A DNA stretch of 64,000 nt from Azospirillum fermentarium (GTDB lineage Bacteria; Pseudomonadota; Alphaproteobacteria; Azospirillales; Azospirillaceae): assembly GCF_025961205.1 (NCBI RefSeq), contig NZ_JAOQNH010000001.1, positions 2,628,001 through 2,692,000 on the forward strand. Direction: 5' to 3'. Position 1 is the first letter of the stretch. Every line of letters begins with the position of its first letter. The notes below the pieces were generated by a model. That model was not told the DNA's origin and ran no database searches. It saw nothing but the letters and a program-made list of their open reading frames with translations. Shown here piece after piece: positions 63,775 to 64,000 of the stretch. A program made the position numbers and the translations under genes.

Positions 63775-64000
63775 GGATGCGCCCTTCCAGATACAGCACG
63801 GCACGCCCGCCGATGCGGACACGCTCGCCGCGATGTTCGCACATCAGCGCACCGCCGCGGGCGGAAATCTGCCGCGCCTCCAGCACCGTCTTCCCCAGCC
63901 GCTTGGCCCAGAACGGGATCAGGGTGCAGTGGGTCGAGCCGGTCACCGGGTCCTCGTCGATGCCGTGGGTGGGGGCGAAGAAGCGGGACACGAAATCCAC
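63767..64000 (-). CDS. PhzF family protein (N-terminal part beyond window)
   Basis: Only the last 77 residues lie in the window; the frame stays open to the edge. DFVSRFFAPTHGIDEDPVTGSTHC is the PhzF signature, and ARQISARGGALMCEHRGERVRIGG follows. PhzF-like proteins are isomerases with a diaminopimelate-epimerase fold. The true start lies beyond 64000. Confidence 0.85.
   Translation of the reverse strand: MDFVSRFFAPTHGIDEDPVTGSTHCTLIPFWAKRLGKTVLEARQISARGGALMCEHRGERVRIGGRAVLYLEGRIHV

Overview
The window is high-GC bacterial DNA with strong G/C preference at third codon positions. The gene content fits an alphaproteobacterium, most likely a member of the Rhodospirillales near Azospirillum. 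Supporting points are the cheA-cheW-cheY-cheB-cheR order, a ChpT-type phosphotransferase, the ctaC-ctaD-ctaB-ctaG-ctaE oxidase cluster, aroQ-accB-accC, a DUF3309 mini-protein and a nasST-style nitrate leader. The genus is inferred from gene order and style, not from a marker gene. No rRNA, tRNA, CRISPR array, phage or intact insertion sequence was seen.

Layout. 1-7.3 kb: thioesterase (cut by the window edge), two pentapeptide-repeat proteins (one fused to PilZ), a ribosome hibernation factor, an HD-GYP/hemerythrin protein and a secreted polysaccharide deacetylase. 7.6-9.9 kb: leuA behind a leucine leader peptide, then a strong terminator and a DUF3309 mini-protein. 9.9-21.3 kb: a nitrate assimilation operon. 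It has a sigma-54 promoter, a leader with two hexaloop hairpins and a terminator (the ANTAR/NasT antitermination layout), two NrtA-family binding proteins, the nrtB and nrtD transporter genes, nirB, nirD, nasA and the siroheme gene cobA. 21.3-24.1 kb: a TetR/enoyl-CoA hydratase pair, a NifX-like protein and a Crp/Fnr regulator.

24.2-29.6 kb: minus-strand genes for an orphan LivH-type permease, a cupin, an acetyltransferase, an M16 peptidase and thrC. 29.8-34.9 kb: an accessory stretch with a lipase, a phosphatase, an AT-rich membrane protein, a GH16 protein that lacks catalytic residues, and a lipoprotein/membrane pair. 35.1-42.7 kb: the aa3-type cytochrome c oxidase operon with its assembly factors (CtaB, CtaG, SURF1) and an M32 carboxypeptidase. 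43.1-44.6 kb: ruvX and an AEC transporter. 44.6-51.3 kb: the chemotaxis operon and a ChpT-like gene.

51.5-57.5 kb: DUF3553 protein, PPP phosphatase, sulfotransferase-like protein, LprI-like protein, TraB-like protein, MarR regulator and dynamin-like GTPase. 57.6-61.8 kb: lipoprotein, aroQ, accB, accC and folP. 61.85-62.48 kb: a tandem duplication. Each 288-bp unit carries a 29-codon minus-strand peptide gene with a near-perfect Shine-Dalgarno, a 13-base inverted repeat able to mask that site, and an antisense promoter. It looks like a duplicated type I toxin-antitoxin-style locus. The window ends with a small secreted His/Cys protein, a MaoC hydratase, an acetyltransferase and a truncated PhzF protein.
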